Source: Verrucomicrobiota bacterium
Lineage (GTDB): Bacteria > Verrucomicrobiota > Verrucomicrobiia > Limisphaerales > CAZBKV01
Direction of reading: 5' to 3'
DNA length: 20,726 nucleotides
Assembly (NCBI GenBank): GCA_021160185.1
Contig: JAGHDA010000207.1
Location: forward strand, 1 to 20,726
Positions 7,652 through 15,943 of this stretch are shown here, in pieces. Both the position numbers and the translations under genes were made by a program. Numbering within the stretch: position 1 is the stretch's first letter; each line of letters opens with the position of its first letter. The notes under the pieces are model-generated. The model made no database searches and had not been told where the DNA came from. It was given only the letters and a program-made list of their open reading frames with translations.

Positions 7652-9303
7652 GGCTGTTGGGCGGGACGGGCGGTCGGCTTGTCCGGCGTCGCGGGACGTC
7701 GGCTGCGCGCCTCGAGAAAGGCCTTGAGTTTTTCGGCGGTCGCGCGGCCGAAGCCGGGCAGAGCGGCGATCTCTTCGACGGACGCCTCGCGCAGGCGCCG
7801 AATCGATCCAAACCGTCGAAGCAGGAGCTGCTTGCGCTTTTCCCCCACGCCGGGGAACTCGTCGAGCACGCTTTCCCGGATTCGCTTCAGGCGGAGCTGC
7901 GCGTTGTAAGCGTGGGCGAAACGGTGGGATTCGTCCCGCACGCGCTGGAGCAGGCGGAGAGCGCCTGAATCAAGCGGCAGGCGGATCGGCTCCTTCTCTC
8001 CGGGGCGATAGATTTCCTCGAATTCCTTGGCCAGGCCGACGGCGGGGACGCGGCCAAGGCCGAGGCTTGCCAGCTCGGCGAGGGCGGCGCGGAGCTGGCC
8101 CTTGCCGCCGTCGATGACGATGAGGTCCGGCAGGCGAGGCTTTGTAGGCCGCGCGACGGAGGCGGGCCGGCCGGCGCGCACGGCGCGGGCCGTTTCGTCG
8201 ATGTGTTTTTGCAGCTCCTCGGGCGCGGCTTCGCCGCTGTCCTCGTCCGGCGGCAGGCCAGGTTCGGCGGCCTCCCGCAACAGGCGCGAGTAACGCCGGC
8301 GAATCACCTCAGCCATGCAGGCGAAGTCGTCTTGCCCCTTGACGGTTCGGATGCGATAGCGCCGGTAGTTGGCGCGGTCGGGCCTCCCCCTGTGGAAGCA
8401 GACCATCGAGGCGACCTTGAAGGTGTCGCTGATGTTCGAGATGTCGAACCCCTCGATGCGCTGGGGGGGCTTGGCCAGGCCGAGAGTTTCGGCCAGCTCG
8501 GCCAGCTCTTGCTCGGGGTTTTGGGGAGCGCGCAGACGGTAGGGGCCGCGCTCGAACCGTTCGGCCTTCTGGAGGGTGCGGCGGATGTCGCGGATCAAGT
8601 CGCGCAGTTCGGCCGCTTTTTCAAAATCAAGATCGGCCGCGGCCGCGCGCATTTGTTTCTCCAGCTCTCCGGCCAGCTCTTCGCATCGGCCTTCGAGAAA
8701 CTTGCAGGCGGCCTCGACTTGCATGCGGTACTGCTCGGGCGTGACGCCGCCGACGCACGGGGCGCTGCACCTCTTCAGGCGGGCGTAGAGGCAGTGCTTG
8801 TAGTCGTGGGCCGAGGGGGTGAGCGCCTTGCAGCCGCGCAGATGGAATTTGTGGCGCGCCAGATCCAGCGTCCGCCGCAGCGCCCCCGAATTGGGGAACG
8901 GGCCGAAATAGCGCGCTCCGTCGTCCTGCCGGACGCGGGTCAAGGCGAAGCGGGGGATCGGGTCGTTGAGGTTGACCTTGATCATCAGGAAGCGCTTGTC
9001 GTCGCGGAAACTGACGTTGTACCGAGGGCGAAGCTCCTTGATGAGCTTGCCCTCCAGGAGAAGGGCCTCCGCTTCGCTGCGGACGAGATGGACGTCGAAA
9101 TCATGGATGGACTCGACCAGCGCCTGGAATTTGAGGTCCCAACCCAGGCGGCGGGAGGGTTGGAAGTATTGGCTGAGGCGTCGGCGCAGGTCGCGCGCCT
9201 TGCCCACGTAGATCACCCTCCCCAGGCGGTCCTTCATCAGATAGACGCCCGGCTTGTGGGGCGTTTCGCTGAGCTTCTTTCGAATGCGCTCGGACCTCGC
9301 CAT
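7627..9303 (-). CDS. uvrC: excinuclease ABC subunit C
   Basis: UvrC makes the dual incision in nucleotide excision repair with UvrA and UvrB. The 558-aa protein shows the domains in order: a GIY-YIG nuclease (PGVYLM at 18-23, VIYVGKARDLRRR at 30-42), four cysteines C158, C171, C179, C183 at the spacing of the UvrC iron-sulfur site, a UVR domain for UvrB contact (LDFEKAAELRDLI at 225-237), an RNase H-like second nuclease (GFDIS with D287, IDGGKGQ with D398, DESHRFAH with D457 and H460), and C-terminal helix-hairpin-helix repeats (PGVGEKR and PGFGRAT). E. coli UvrC is 610 aa. An acidic, low-complexity insert lies at about residues 343-390 before IDGGKG, and the tail after 535 is Pro/Arg-rich. 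The start at 9303 begins at the usual position before the GIY-YIG domain, although no clear ribosome site precedes it. It is last in the purA-uppS-uvrC run. Confidence 0.97.
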   Translation of the reverse strand: MARSERIRKKLSETPHKPGVYLMKDRLGRVIYVGKARDLRRRLSQYFQPSRRLGWDLKFQALVESIHDFDVHLVRSEAEALLLEGKLIKELRPRYNVSFRDDKRFLMIKVNLNDPIPRFALTRVRQDDGARYFGPFPNSGALRRTLDLARHKFHLRGCKALTPSAHDYKHCLYARLKRCSAPCVGGVTPEQYRMQVEAACKFLEGRCEELAGELEKQMRAAAADLDFEKAAELRDLIRDIRRTLQKAERFERGPYRLRAPQNPEQELAELAETLGLAKPPQRIEGFDISNISDTFKVASMVCFHRGRPDRANYRRYRIRTVKGQDDFACMAEVIRRRYSRLLREAAEPGLPPDEDSGEAAPEELQKHIDETARAVRAGRPASVARPTKPRLPDLIVIDGGKGQLRAALAELASLGLGRVPAVGLAKEFEEIYRPGEKEPIRLPLDSGALRLLQRVRDESHRFAHAYNAQLRLKRIRESVLDEFPGVGEKRKQLLLRRFGSIRRLREASVEEIAALPGFGRATAEKLKAFLEARSRRPATPDKPTARPAQQPHPPEDRR

Positions 9304-9310
9304 CGGCTTG

Positions 9311-9341
9311 AAGAAATAAAGGCCCGCGCCGCGCCGCGGGC
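9311..9341 (-). terminator. possible intrinsic terminator or attenuator between uppS and uvrC
   Basis: On the minus strand GCCCGCG-GCGCGG-CGCGGGC (9322-9341) is followed by CTTTATTTCTT. It starts just after the uppS stop and ends about 10 bases before the uvrC start, so it could limit readthrough into uvrC. The T run is interrupted, so strength is uncertain. Confidence 0.45.
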
Positions 9342-9359
9342 AAGGCCGCGGGCGGGCGC

Positions 9360-10151
9360 TCACACCACCCGTCCGAAGCGCCGTTGGCGACGGGTGTATT
9401 CCTCGATCGCCTCGTAGAAATGAGGCTTGCGGAAATCGGGCCAGAGCACCGGCGTGACCACCAGCTCGGTGTAGGAGCATTGCCAGAGGAGGAAATTGCT
9501 CAGGCGCATTTCCCCGCTGGTGCGAATGAGCAGGTCCGGATCGGGCATGTTGTGTGTGTAAAGGTGCTGAGCGAAAAGATGCTCAGTGATCTCTTCCGGC
9601 TCGAGCACGCCTTCTTTGACCTTGCGGGCGATGCTGCGGGCCGCCTCCACGATTTCCACTCGGCCGCCGTAACTGAGGGCCAGCGTCAGGGTAAGTCCGT
9701 TGTTCTTGGCCAGGGCCGCCTGGGTCTTGAGCAATTGGGCCTGCACGAACTCAGGGAGCCGGTAGATCTGACCGATCACCTGCAGCCGCACGTTGTGCTT
9801 GCTCAGCTCGCTCGATTCGGTGCGGAGGTAGCGGGCCAGGTATTCCATCAAGGCGTCCACTTCCTCCTTGGGTCGATTCCAGTTCTCCACCGAGAAGGCG
9901 TACAGGGTGAGGTATTTGACGCCGACTTCCCCGGCGACGCGGACGGCCTCCCGCGCGGACTCGGCGCCTTTGCGGTGGCCCTCCACGCGGGAGAGGCCGT
10001 GGCGTTTGGCCCAGCGCCCGTTGCCGTCCATGATGATCGCCACGTGGGTGGGGAGGGAGTCGAGCGCTTCGGGGCTGAGCTTGACGGCGTCCGATTCAGC
10101 CTTTTCGCCGCTTTTCCTGCCCTGCCTTGATTTGGAAGGAGATCCGAACAT
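9360..10151 (-). CDS. uppS: isoprenyl transferase (undecaprenyl diphosphate synthase)
   Basis: UppS condenses isopentenyl diphosphate units in cis onto farnesyl diphosphate to make the C55 carrier lipid for peptidoglycan and O-antigen synthesis. The 263-aa protein carries every family block: HVAIIMDGNGRWA (36-48) with catalytic D42, GHRKGAE (58-64), the FSVENWNRP loop, SYGGRVEIVEA, and LLIRTSGEMRLSNFLLWQ. It has an N-terminal extension of about 33 polar residues compared with compact homologues. The ATG at 10151 is the only start giving an uninterrupted frame before the core; the upstream AGAAGAAA is a weak ribosome site. It follows purA by 36 bases on the same strand. Acts at the cytoplasmic face of the membrane. 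Confidence 0.97.
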   Translation of the reverse strand: MFGSPSKSRQGRKSGEKAESDAVKLSPEALDSLPTHVAIIMDGNGRWAKRHGLSRVEGHRKGAESAREAVRVAGEVGVKYLTLYAFSVENWNRPKEEVDALMEYLARYLRTESSELSKHNVRLQVIGQIYRLPEFVQAQLLKTQAALAKNNGLTLTLALSYGGRVEIVEAARSIARKVKEGVLEPEEITEHLFAQHLYTHNMPDPDLLIRTSGEMRLSNFLLWQCSYTELVVTPVLWPDFRKPHFYEAIEEYTRRQRRFGRVV

Positions 10152-10187
10152 AGGCCGCGGTTTCTTCTGATTCGACGAAGCCGCCGG

Positions 10188-11459
10188 CTAGTCCAGGCGG
10201 ATGGTTTGTTCGCGGTCCGGCCCCACGGAGACGATGGCCGGGCGGGCGCCGACCAGCTCGGCGAGGCTTTCCAGATACCGGCGGCAGGCGGCGGGCAGCT
10301 CTTCCCAGGCGCGCGCGCCCGAGGTGTCCTGCTTCCAACCGGGAAACTCGCGGTAAACCGGCCGGCAGGCGGCCAGATCTGCTGCGCGGCTGGGGACCCA
10401 GTCCAGCCGGCGATTTCCCAAGCGGTAGCCCACGCAGACGCGGATCCGGTCGAAGGCGTCCAAGCCGTCCACGTTGGTGATTGCCAGGCGATCCACGCCG
10501 TTGATCTTGACCGCCTGGCGGACGAGAACGGCGTCGAACCAGCCGCACCGGCGCGGGCGGCCGGTGGTCGCGCCGAACTCCCGGCCCATGGCGTGGAGCG
10601 CTTGGCTGATCTCCTCGCTTTCAGTGGGGAAGGGGCCTTCGCCGACGCGGGTGGTGTAGGCTTTCATCACGCCCACCACGGAATCGATCTTGGCGGGCGG
10701 CACGCCCGATCCGGCGCAAGCGCCGCCGGCGGTGGTGTTGGAAGAGGTCACGTATGGATAGGTGCCGTGGTCGATGTCCAGGTAGGTTCCCTGAGCGCCT
10801 TCGAAGAGGAAGCGCTTGCCCTTGGCAATCTCGCGGTGGAGGCGGACGACGGTGTTCGTCACCATGGGCCGCAGGCGTTCGGCGGCCTCGGCGTAGGCGT
10901 CCAGCGTCCGCCGGTAGGGGGGAGGCCGCAGCCCGTAGAGGGCCAGGATGCGGCGGGCTTCCCGCATGCGCTCGCGAAGCAGCTCAGGGAAGCGCTCCGC
11001 GTCGACCAGATCGCCCATCCGAATGCCCACGCGCGACGCCTTGTCCGCGTAGGCGGGTCCGATGCCTCGCTTGGTGGTGCCGATCCGTTTCTTGCCTTTG
11101 GCTTTCTCGCGCGCCTCGTCGAGTTTGGGATGGAATGGGAGCGCCACATGGGCGGCGTCGCTGATCAACAGCTTGCGTCCGATTCGGACCCCGAGCTTTT
11201 CGAGAGTCTCGATTTCCGAGATCAGCGAAAGGGGGTTGACGACCACGCCGTTGCCGATGACACACAGCTTGCCGGGGCGGAGGATGCCCGAAGGGATGAG
11301 GTGAAGAATGTATTTTTCGCCTCGGACGAAGACGGTGTGTCCGGCGTTATTGCCGCCCTGGGTGCGGACCACCACGTCCGCCTCATCGGTCAGGACGTCG
11401 ATGATCTTGCCCTTGCCTTCGTCGCCCCACTGCGTTCCAACGAGAATAGTGTTTGCCAT
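10188..11459 (-). CDS. purA: adenylosuccinate synthetase
   Basis: PurA joins IMP and aspartate with GTP to form adenylosuccinate, the committed step to AMP. The 423-aa protein is of normal length. It shows the GTP loop GTQWGDEGKGK (8-18) with D13, the GGNNAGHTV block with H41 (35-43), GTTKRGIGPAYADK (127-140), the FEGAQGT segment (219-225), SSNTTAGG (239-246), and the GRPRRCGWFDA nucleotide-base loop (300-310). The start at 11459 places MANTILVG at the N-terminus, as in other PurA proteins; GGAG lies upstream. A longer frame to 11537 has no family similarity and is rejected. It leads the purA-uppS-uvrC run, and a candidate promoter is listed separately. Confidence 0.98.
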   Translation of the reverse strand: MANTILVGTQWGDEGKGKIIDVLTDEADVVVRTQGGNNAGHTVFVRGEKYILHLIPSGILRPGKLCVIGNGVVVNPLSLISEIETLEKLGVRIGRKLLISDAAHVALPFHPKLDEAREKAKGKKRIGTTKRGIGPAYADKASRVGIRMGDLVDAERFPELLRERMREARRILALYGLRPPPYRRTLDAYAEAAERLRPMVTNTVVRLHREIAKGKRFLFEGAQGTYLDIDHGTYPYVTSSNTTAGGACAGSGVPPAKIDSVVGVMKAYTTRVGEGPFPTESEEISQALHAMGREFGATTGRPRRCGWFDAVLVRQAVKINGVDRLAITNVDGLDAFDRIRVCVGYRLGNRRLDWVPSRAADLAACRPVYREFPGWKQDTSGARAWEELPAACRRYLESLAELVGARPAIVSVGPDREQTIRLD

Positions 11460-11537
11460 ATGCGTTTTGGTCGTCTCCCGGCGCGCCGCTGTCCGTTCCG
11501 CTTCGGGCCGCCGGGAAGAGTTCGCGCGCCCGCTCAC

Positions 11538-11565
11538 TCTATGGGCGCGGGGAGGGGCCCGTCAA
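11538..11565 (-). promoter_or_regulatory. candidate sigma-70-type promoter for purA
   Basis: On the minus strand TTGACG (11560-11565) and CATAGA (11538-11543) are separated by 16 bases, about 80 bases before the purA start. The -35 box is good and the -10 box is poor, so this is a weak prediction. Confidence 0.3.
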
Positions 11566-11597
11566 CGGCGGGCGGCCGCTCAGGATGGGGTTGATTT

Positions 11598-13124
11598 TTA
11601 CTCGAGGTCTTTGCCGAAGCTCAGCACGCGCGCCGCAACGAGAGTCACGTCGTCCTGAGGCGGCTTTTTCCCCCGGAACTTTTCGAGCGCGGCGAGGATC
11701 GAATCGATGGCCTGTTGCGGGGGGCAATGGGCGCAGGCGCGCAGGGTTTCCAGCGCGCGCTCCTGTCCGAACGGCTCTTCCCGATCGTTGCAGGCCTCCA
11801 CCAGGCCGTCCGAATAGAGGAACACTAGGTCGCCCGGCTCCAGCTCTATCGACGGCTCTTCCCGGTACTGCACGCCCGGAAACAGGCCCAGGGGCATGTC
11901 GCGCCGGCCCATCGTCAGCTTCACCTCGCCGCGGCGATCCAGCACAAGCCCCGCCGGGTGGCCCGCGTTAGCGTAGGCGAGCGTCCGTTTGCGGGGATTG
12001 ATCCGCGCCAGGATGGCCGTGACGAACTGATTGGACGCTTGAAGGTCCGGCGCCAGGGCCTCGTTGATGCGGGTGAACACTGTCCCGGCGTTGGTGTGAT
12101 TGATCGCCACGATGCGGAGGTAGGCGCGGGTTTCGGCCATGATCAGCGCCGCGCCCATCCCGTGGCCGCTTACGTCCCCGACCGTCAGGCCCAGGCAGCT
12201 TTCTTCCATTTGGAGGTATTCGAAGAAATCTCCTCCGGTTTCTTCGGCCGGCACGCTCTTTCCGGCGATCTCGAGGCCCGGGATAGTCGGGGGGGTTTTG
12301 GGGTAAAGCCGGTGTTGGATCTTCCGCGCCAGGGCGAATTCCTCCCGTTTGGCCGCGAGCGCCTGCTCGGCCCTGCGACGGGCGGTCACATCGCGCACAA
12401 ACGCCACGTAATAGCTCTCGCCGCCCACTTCCATTGCGCTCAAAGTCGCTTCCAGTTCGAGCTCTTCGCCCTCTTTGTTTCGTCCTTTGAGGAGCACCAG
12501 AGGCTGTCCGCCGCCGGAGAGGCTCGCTTCGCGCGCCGCTTGGGCGAGCTCTTCGATCCGAATGGCCGCCAGCCGATCCACCGGCAGTCCTTCCACTTCC
12601 TTTGGAGAATAGCCGAAGACGTTTTGAACCGCCGGGTTGCCGAAGCGGATTCGGCCTTCCTGGTCGATCATCAGAATCGCGTCCGGCGAGTTTTCCCACA
12701 GACGGCGATAACGCAGCTCGCTTTCGCGTTGCTCGGCGCGGATTCGAGCCTGGTCCAGCTCCCGCTCCACGGCCGGCACGAGCCGGGCCAGATCGCCTTT
12801 CTTGAGGAAGTCGTGAGCGCCCAACCGCATCAGCGCCGTGGCCTCTTCGGTGGAAATCCCTGCCGAGACGATGATAAACGGCCCGTCGTAGTTCAGCTTC
12901 TTCGTGAGTTCGAGGGCTTCGGCGGCGTTGAACGCAGGCATTTGATGGTCCACCAACATCAGATTCCATCGCTCTTCCTGGAATGCCCGCCGCATTTCCT
13001 GCGCTGTTTGGACTCGCCGCCAGCGGACCTGGTAGCCTGCGGTTTCCAACGCCCCCACCAGCGTGATCGCGTCCAGCTCGGAGTCTTCCACCACCAACAG
13101 CCGCAATTGCTCCGGTTTTTCCAT
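11598..13124 (-). CDS. response regulator with PAS domain and RsbU-type PP2C phosphatase
   Basis: This 508-aa signalling protein links three modules. Residues 6-125 are a receiver domain with the acidic pair E13/D14, phospho-acceptor D59, S87 and K109. Residues 139-250 are a PAS sensor domain ending in the typical AFVRDVTARRRAEQAL tail and coiled helix. Residues 265-500 are a SpoIIE/RsbU-type PP2C Ser/Thr phosphatase with metal-binding residues in GGDFF (D299), GDVSGHGMGAA (D317), YSDG (D439) and QDDVTL (D491/D492). Proteins of this design usually dephosphorylate an anti-sigma-factor antagonist in a partner-switching pathway; none of the partners nor a cognate histidine kinase is in the window. 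The start at 13124 follows AGGGA by 10 bases; the longer frame upstream runs through tRNA-Ser and is not credible. The gene ends 138 bases before purA starts and may be independently transcribed. Confidence 0.93.
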   Translation of the reverse strand: MEKPEQLRLLVVEDSELDAITLVGALETAGYQVRWRRVQTAQEMRRAFQEERWNLMLVDHQMPAFNAAEALELTKKLNYDGPFIIVSAGISTEEATALMRLGAHDFLKKGDLARLVPAVERELDQARIRAEQRESELRYRRLWENSPDAILMIDQEGRIRFGNPAVQNVFGYSPKEVEGLPVDRLAAIRIEELAQAAREASLSGGGQPLVLLKGRNKEGEELELEATLSAMEVGGESYYVAFVRDVTARRRAEQALAAKREEFALARKIQHRLYPKTPPTIPGLEIAGKSVPAEETGGDFFEYLQMEESCLGLTVGDVSGHGMGAALIMAETRAYLRIVAINHTNAGTVFTRINEALAPDLQASNQFVTAILARINPRKRTLAYANAGHPAGLVLDRRGEVKLTMGRRDMPLGLFPGVQYREEPSIELEPGDLVFLYSDGLVEACNDREEPFGQERALETLRACAHCPPQQAIDSILAALEKFRGKKPPQDDVTLVAARVLSFGKDLE

Positions 13125-13280
13125 CAGACAATATTCCCTGGGCCCTCTCCCTTCTCGGGGCGTTGATTCCAAATTACGCGCCTTGTTCCGAGGCTGACCA
13201 GAGCAAATTTGGGACCGCAGTCCGCGGGGCGGCAAGAGGCGGGCCGCTTCGTCGGCGCAAGGAAAAAAGAGACGGGAAAA

Positions 13281-13370
13281 TGGCGGAAGGGGAGGGATTC
13301 GAACCCTCGGTAGGCTTGCGCCTACACCTGATTTCGAGTCAGGCGCCTTCAACCGCTCAGCCACCCTTCC
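13281..13370 (-). tRNA. tRNA-Ser (anticodon CGA)
   Basis: On the minus strand the acceptor GGAAGGG pairs with CCCTTCC, the T arm is GAGGG-TTCGAAT-CCCTC, and the anticodon stem CCTGA/TCAGG encloses CTCGAAA with anticodon CGA (plus-strand 13334-13336). A long variable arm (TAGGC-GCAA-GCCTA) marks it as a class II tRNA, as expected for serine. The discriminator is G and CCA is encoded at 13281-13283. It reads UCG codons. A T-rich tract without an obvious hairpin follows the 3' end (13261-13280). Confidence 0.97.
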
Positions 13371-13506
13371 GCGCCGGACGGCGCTTCCCCGATCGCGAGG
13401 CGTAAACGCCGAACGAAGCGCGAATAATGTTGCAGAACCCCGACGCTCCGACAAGGCTATTTGCCTGATAGCGTTGGCGTGAACGAAAGACCGCGGCGAG
13501 TGATTT

Positions 13507-13512
13507 GGGAGG
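13507..13512 (+). promoter_or_regulatory. ribosome binding site deciding the lpxR start
   Basis: GGGAGG lies 4 bases before an ATG at 13517 and 10 bases before an ATG at 13523. The longer spacing is the more usual one, so 13523 is used; the difference is only two residues. Confidence 0.5.
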
Positions 13513-13522
13513 CGTCATGGGA

Positions 13523-14566
13523 ATGCGAACGGCGGTTTGGAGATGGGCGTGCGCGGCGGCGGCTTGCCGCTGGCTTGGCGTCGCGGCGCTTTTGGCCGAA
13601 AGCGCGACCAACGCGCCGCCGCCGGCGTTGGAAAAGACGGCCTCGCCGGCCCAGGCCGTTACGTTGCGCTGGGAGAATGACGCTGTAGCCGGAAACGACG
13701 AGAATTATTCCAACGGGATTGCTCTCTCTTATTCCCGGGAATGGAAAGGGTTGCTGGGTTGCCTCTGGAGTTGGTTCGGGGTGGACGAAAAGGCGGAGCA
13801 CTCGTGCAGCTATGAAGTGGGGCAGGTCATGATCACCCCCTCCGACACGGACCGGAAAAATCCAGACCCAAAGGATCGCCCTTACGCGGGCATGTTGCAT
13901 GTGGCCGCCGCCACCCAGGTCCGGTGGGACAATCAGTTCCATGGATTGAAATTCGTTACGGGCGTGGCGGGCCCCGCTTCTCTGGCTGGCGAGACGCAGA
14001 AGTGGTTCCACCGTCTGATCGGCAACGACCTGCCTCAGGGATGGGATTACCAACTGGAGAACGAGCCGATCTTCAACCTCGTGTACGAGCACCGGCGGAA
14101 GTATCGCATTCTGGGCGAGGCGGACGGCTTTTCGGGAGAGCTGATTCCAGTGGTCGGCGGCATGCTCGGCAACGTGCTTATCCAAGGCCAGGCGGGGCTT
14201 CGGGCGCGTTTGGGATTCAACATCCCGGACGATTTCGGCGGCACTCTGCTCCGCGGCTTCGGCAATCTGCCCTTGCCCAAAGCCGGCGCGTACGACGCCG
14301 AAGGGCGGCCGCGGCCGGCGGGGTTCTATGTCTTTGCCAGCGGAGGCATGATGGCTGTGGCGCGCAATCTTTCGCTGGACGGCAACACCTTTCATCACAG
14401 CCGCCATGTCAATAAACGCCCCTTTGTGCCGGCCGCCGAGCTCGGCTGCTCCTTGTGGACCCGCTGGGGACAGGTTACCGCTTCCTATGCCGCCTGGGGC
14501 AAAGAGTTCGACAACCAACCCCGCGCTAGCAGCTTCGGCGCGATCGCGGTGAGCGTCTTTTTCTGA
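13523..14566 (+). CDS. lpxR: LpxR family lipid A 3'-O-deacylase (DUF2219)
   Basis: LpxR is an outer-membrane beta-barrel that removes the 3'-acyloxyacyl chain from lipid A in a calcium-dependent way. The 347-aa protein begins with a signal-like region (residues 1-28, basic then Ala/Leu-rich). The mature part shows the family blocks: WENDAVAGNDENYSNG (50-65) containing the Asn-Asp pair N52/D53 that matches the active-site N9/D10 of Salmonella LpxR, GQVMITPSD (100-108), DRPYAG (118-123), GPASLAGETQKWFHR (150-164) with H163 matching the catalytic H122, GWDYQLENEP (173-182), and a C-terminal Phe typical of outer-membrane barrels. Its presence implies lipid A in this organism. It stands alone on the plus strand between tRNA-Ser and a convergent LarA-like gene 23 bases away. 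The assignment to family is firm; acyl specificity is not known. Confidence 0.88.
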   Translation: MRTAVWRWACAAAACRWLGVAALLAESATNAPPPALEKTASPAQAVTLRWENDAVAGNDENYSNGIALSYSREWKGLLGCLWSWFGVDEKAEHSCSYEVGQVMITPSDTDRKNPDPKDRPYAGMLHVAAATQVRWDNQFHGLKFVTGVAGPASLAGETQKWFHRLIGNDLPQGWDYQLENEPIFNLVYEHRRKYRILGEADGFSGELIPVVGGMLGNVLIQGQAGLRARLGFNIPDDFGGTLLRGFGNLPLPKAGAYDAEGRPRPAGFYVFASGGMMAVARNLSLDGNTFHHSRHVNKRPFVPAAELGCSLWTRWGQVTASYAAWGKEFDNQPRASSFGAIAVSVFF

Positions 14567-14589
14567 CCTGCGGCGGTTTCCCCGGCGGC

Positions 14590-15897
14590 TCAACCCTCCG
14601 GCGAAGGCCCTTCCTCGATCGGGACGAAACGCCCCTCCGCGTCGAACCGCGGCGGCGCGGGCGGACCGTCAACCTGCAAGCCCCGCGCCGCAGCTTCCGG
14701 GATCAGGCTTTCGGAAATCCACAGCGTCTCGAGGCTTAGCGTGTCCCGAATCCTGGCCGCGCGCGCCCTGCGGGGATCCTCGATCCCCAGCGTGGCCAGC
14801 GCCGCCTGAAACGCGCGGCGGTCGTCGGGCAGGGTGATCGGAATCTTCGCGCCCTGAATCGAGAGCGCCGTGAAAGCGTTGAGGTAAGTGGCTTCCCGAT
14901 CGATCCCCTCCACGAGCCGTCGCGCGGCAAAGTCGGCCATGCCCAGCCCGATGGCGTTGCCGCGGCTGCCCGGACTCAGCGCGCACACCACCAGGCGGCG
15001 GATTCGGGGCGGCGGGGCCTCGGGCGGAATAATCGTCGAGTAGCCGTGAATCGTTCGTCCGATTACGCTCGGGTCCATGCCCACGCCGCTGATGTCCTTG
15101 CCCATGCGGTCTATGACCAGAACGTCCAGATCCTCGAACGGCAGCTTGGGCATGAGCTTGCGCGCCTCTTCGCACAGGGCCGGTTCGCGCTCGAAAAACG
15201 CCTCCGGGGCGAGGGCCTCAATGCGAAGCAGCTCGTGACGGGGGCCTTCCAGGATCGCCAGACCGCCCCACACCGGCGCCGCTTTGAGGAGAACTTCCCC
15301 CATGGCCTTCAGCGTCGCTTCATACCCGCGCCGCGCGGCCTCGGCATGGAAGCGGCGCGCGCCCGCCGGCTTGCCCAGACCCACCGTCAGCATCTTGATC
15401 AGGCCGCTTCCCAGGGCTCCTGCAAAATCCGTGTGCGGCTTGACGCGGTTGATCAGGAGAATCCCGTCCGCTTCCAGAGCCGCTTTGCTGCAAAGAACCT
15501 CCGTTCCTTCGGGCGTGCGCCCTGCGGGCGCGACTTCGATCGAAGGCTCCAAGGGCGCGCCGATCGTTTCCTCGCTTATCCCGTAGTCGGTCAGAACGCG
15601 CCTTTGGCCCTCGGGCGAGCCGCCTCCGTGGCTGCCCATCGCCGGGACGAGAAAAGGCCGCAGCCCGGCTTCGCGCAGCGCCCTTGCTGCCGCGGCGACA
15701 ATCTCCGCCAGCCTGTCGATTCCCCGGCTGCCCACCGCCACCGCCACGCGGCCGCCGCGCGGAATCCGCGGCGGCAGCTTCCCCAACGCCCGCCGCGTCA
15801 ACGCCTCGGCGTCCGCCCTCGGAAACTCTGCAAACCGTTGCCTTGCCCGGACCATCCGCGGCAGCGGCGTCGAATCGAGAGAAAGCTTGGCGTTCAT
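14590..15897 (-). CDS. LarA-like protein (lactate racemase superfamily, DUF2088)
   Basis: This 435-aa cytoplasmic protein resembles the LarA/DUF2088 superfamily. Members include the nickel-pincer-cofactor lactate racemase LarA and related 2-hydroxyacid racemases and epimerases. Visible are a Rossmann-like segment (VAVAVGSRGI, 51-60), VPAMGSHGGGSPEGQ (84-98) with H90, and NRVKPHTDFAG...LIKML with H155 and K168. These positions recall LarA H108, H174 and the cofactor-binding K184, although the spacing from H155 to the lysine is longer than in LarA, so nickel-cofactor use is uncertain. No LarB, LarC or LarE maturation gene is in the window. It starts 47 bases after the glycosyltransferase stop on the same strand, so it probably belongs to that operon. 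No ribosome site is obvious. Superfamily is well supported; the reaction is unknown. Confidence 0.7.
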   Translation of the reverse strand: MNAKLSLDSTPLPRMVRARQRFAEFPRADAEALTRRALGKLPPRIPRGGRVAVAVGSRGIDRLAEIVAAAARALREAGLRPFLVPAMGSHGGGSPEGQRRVLTDYGISEETIGAPLEPSIEVAPAGRTPEGTEVLCSKAALEADGILLINRVKPHTDFAGALGSGLIKMLTVGLGKPAGARRFHAEAARRGYEATLKAMGEVLLKAAPVWGGLAILEGPRHELLRIEALAPEAFFEREPALCEEARKLMPKLPFEDLDVLVIDRMGKDISGVGMDPSVIGRTIHGYSTIIPPEAPPPRIRRLVVCALSPGSRGNAIGLGMADFAARRLVEGIDREATYLNAFTALSIQGAKIPITLPDDRRAFQAALATLGIEDPRRARAARIRDTLSLETLWISESLIPEAAARGLQVDGPPAPPRFDAEGRFVPIEEGPSPEG

Positions 15898-15943
15898 AGA
15901 AAAGATCGCGTTGTGCGCAAGGTTGGCGCTTTCGCCGCGGCCT

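Noticed and set aside
10206..11594. Plus-strand 462-codon frame
   Set aside because: It is the antisense of purA, which is certain.
11958..13166. Plus-strand 402-codon frame
   Set aside because: It is the antisense of the REC-PAS-PP2C gene and has no recognisable domain.
13457..14593. Minus-strand 378-codon frame
   Set aside because: It is the antisense of lpxR, which has conserved active-site blocks and a good ribosome site.
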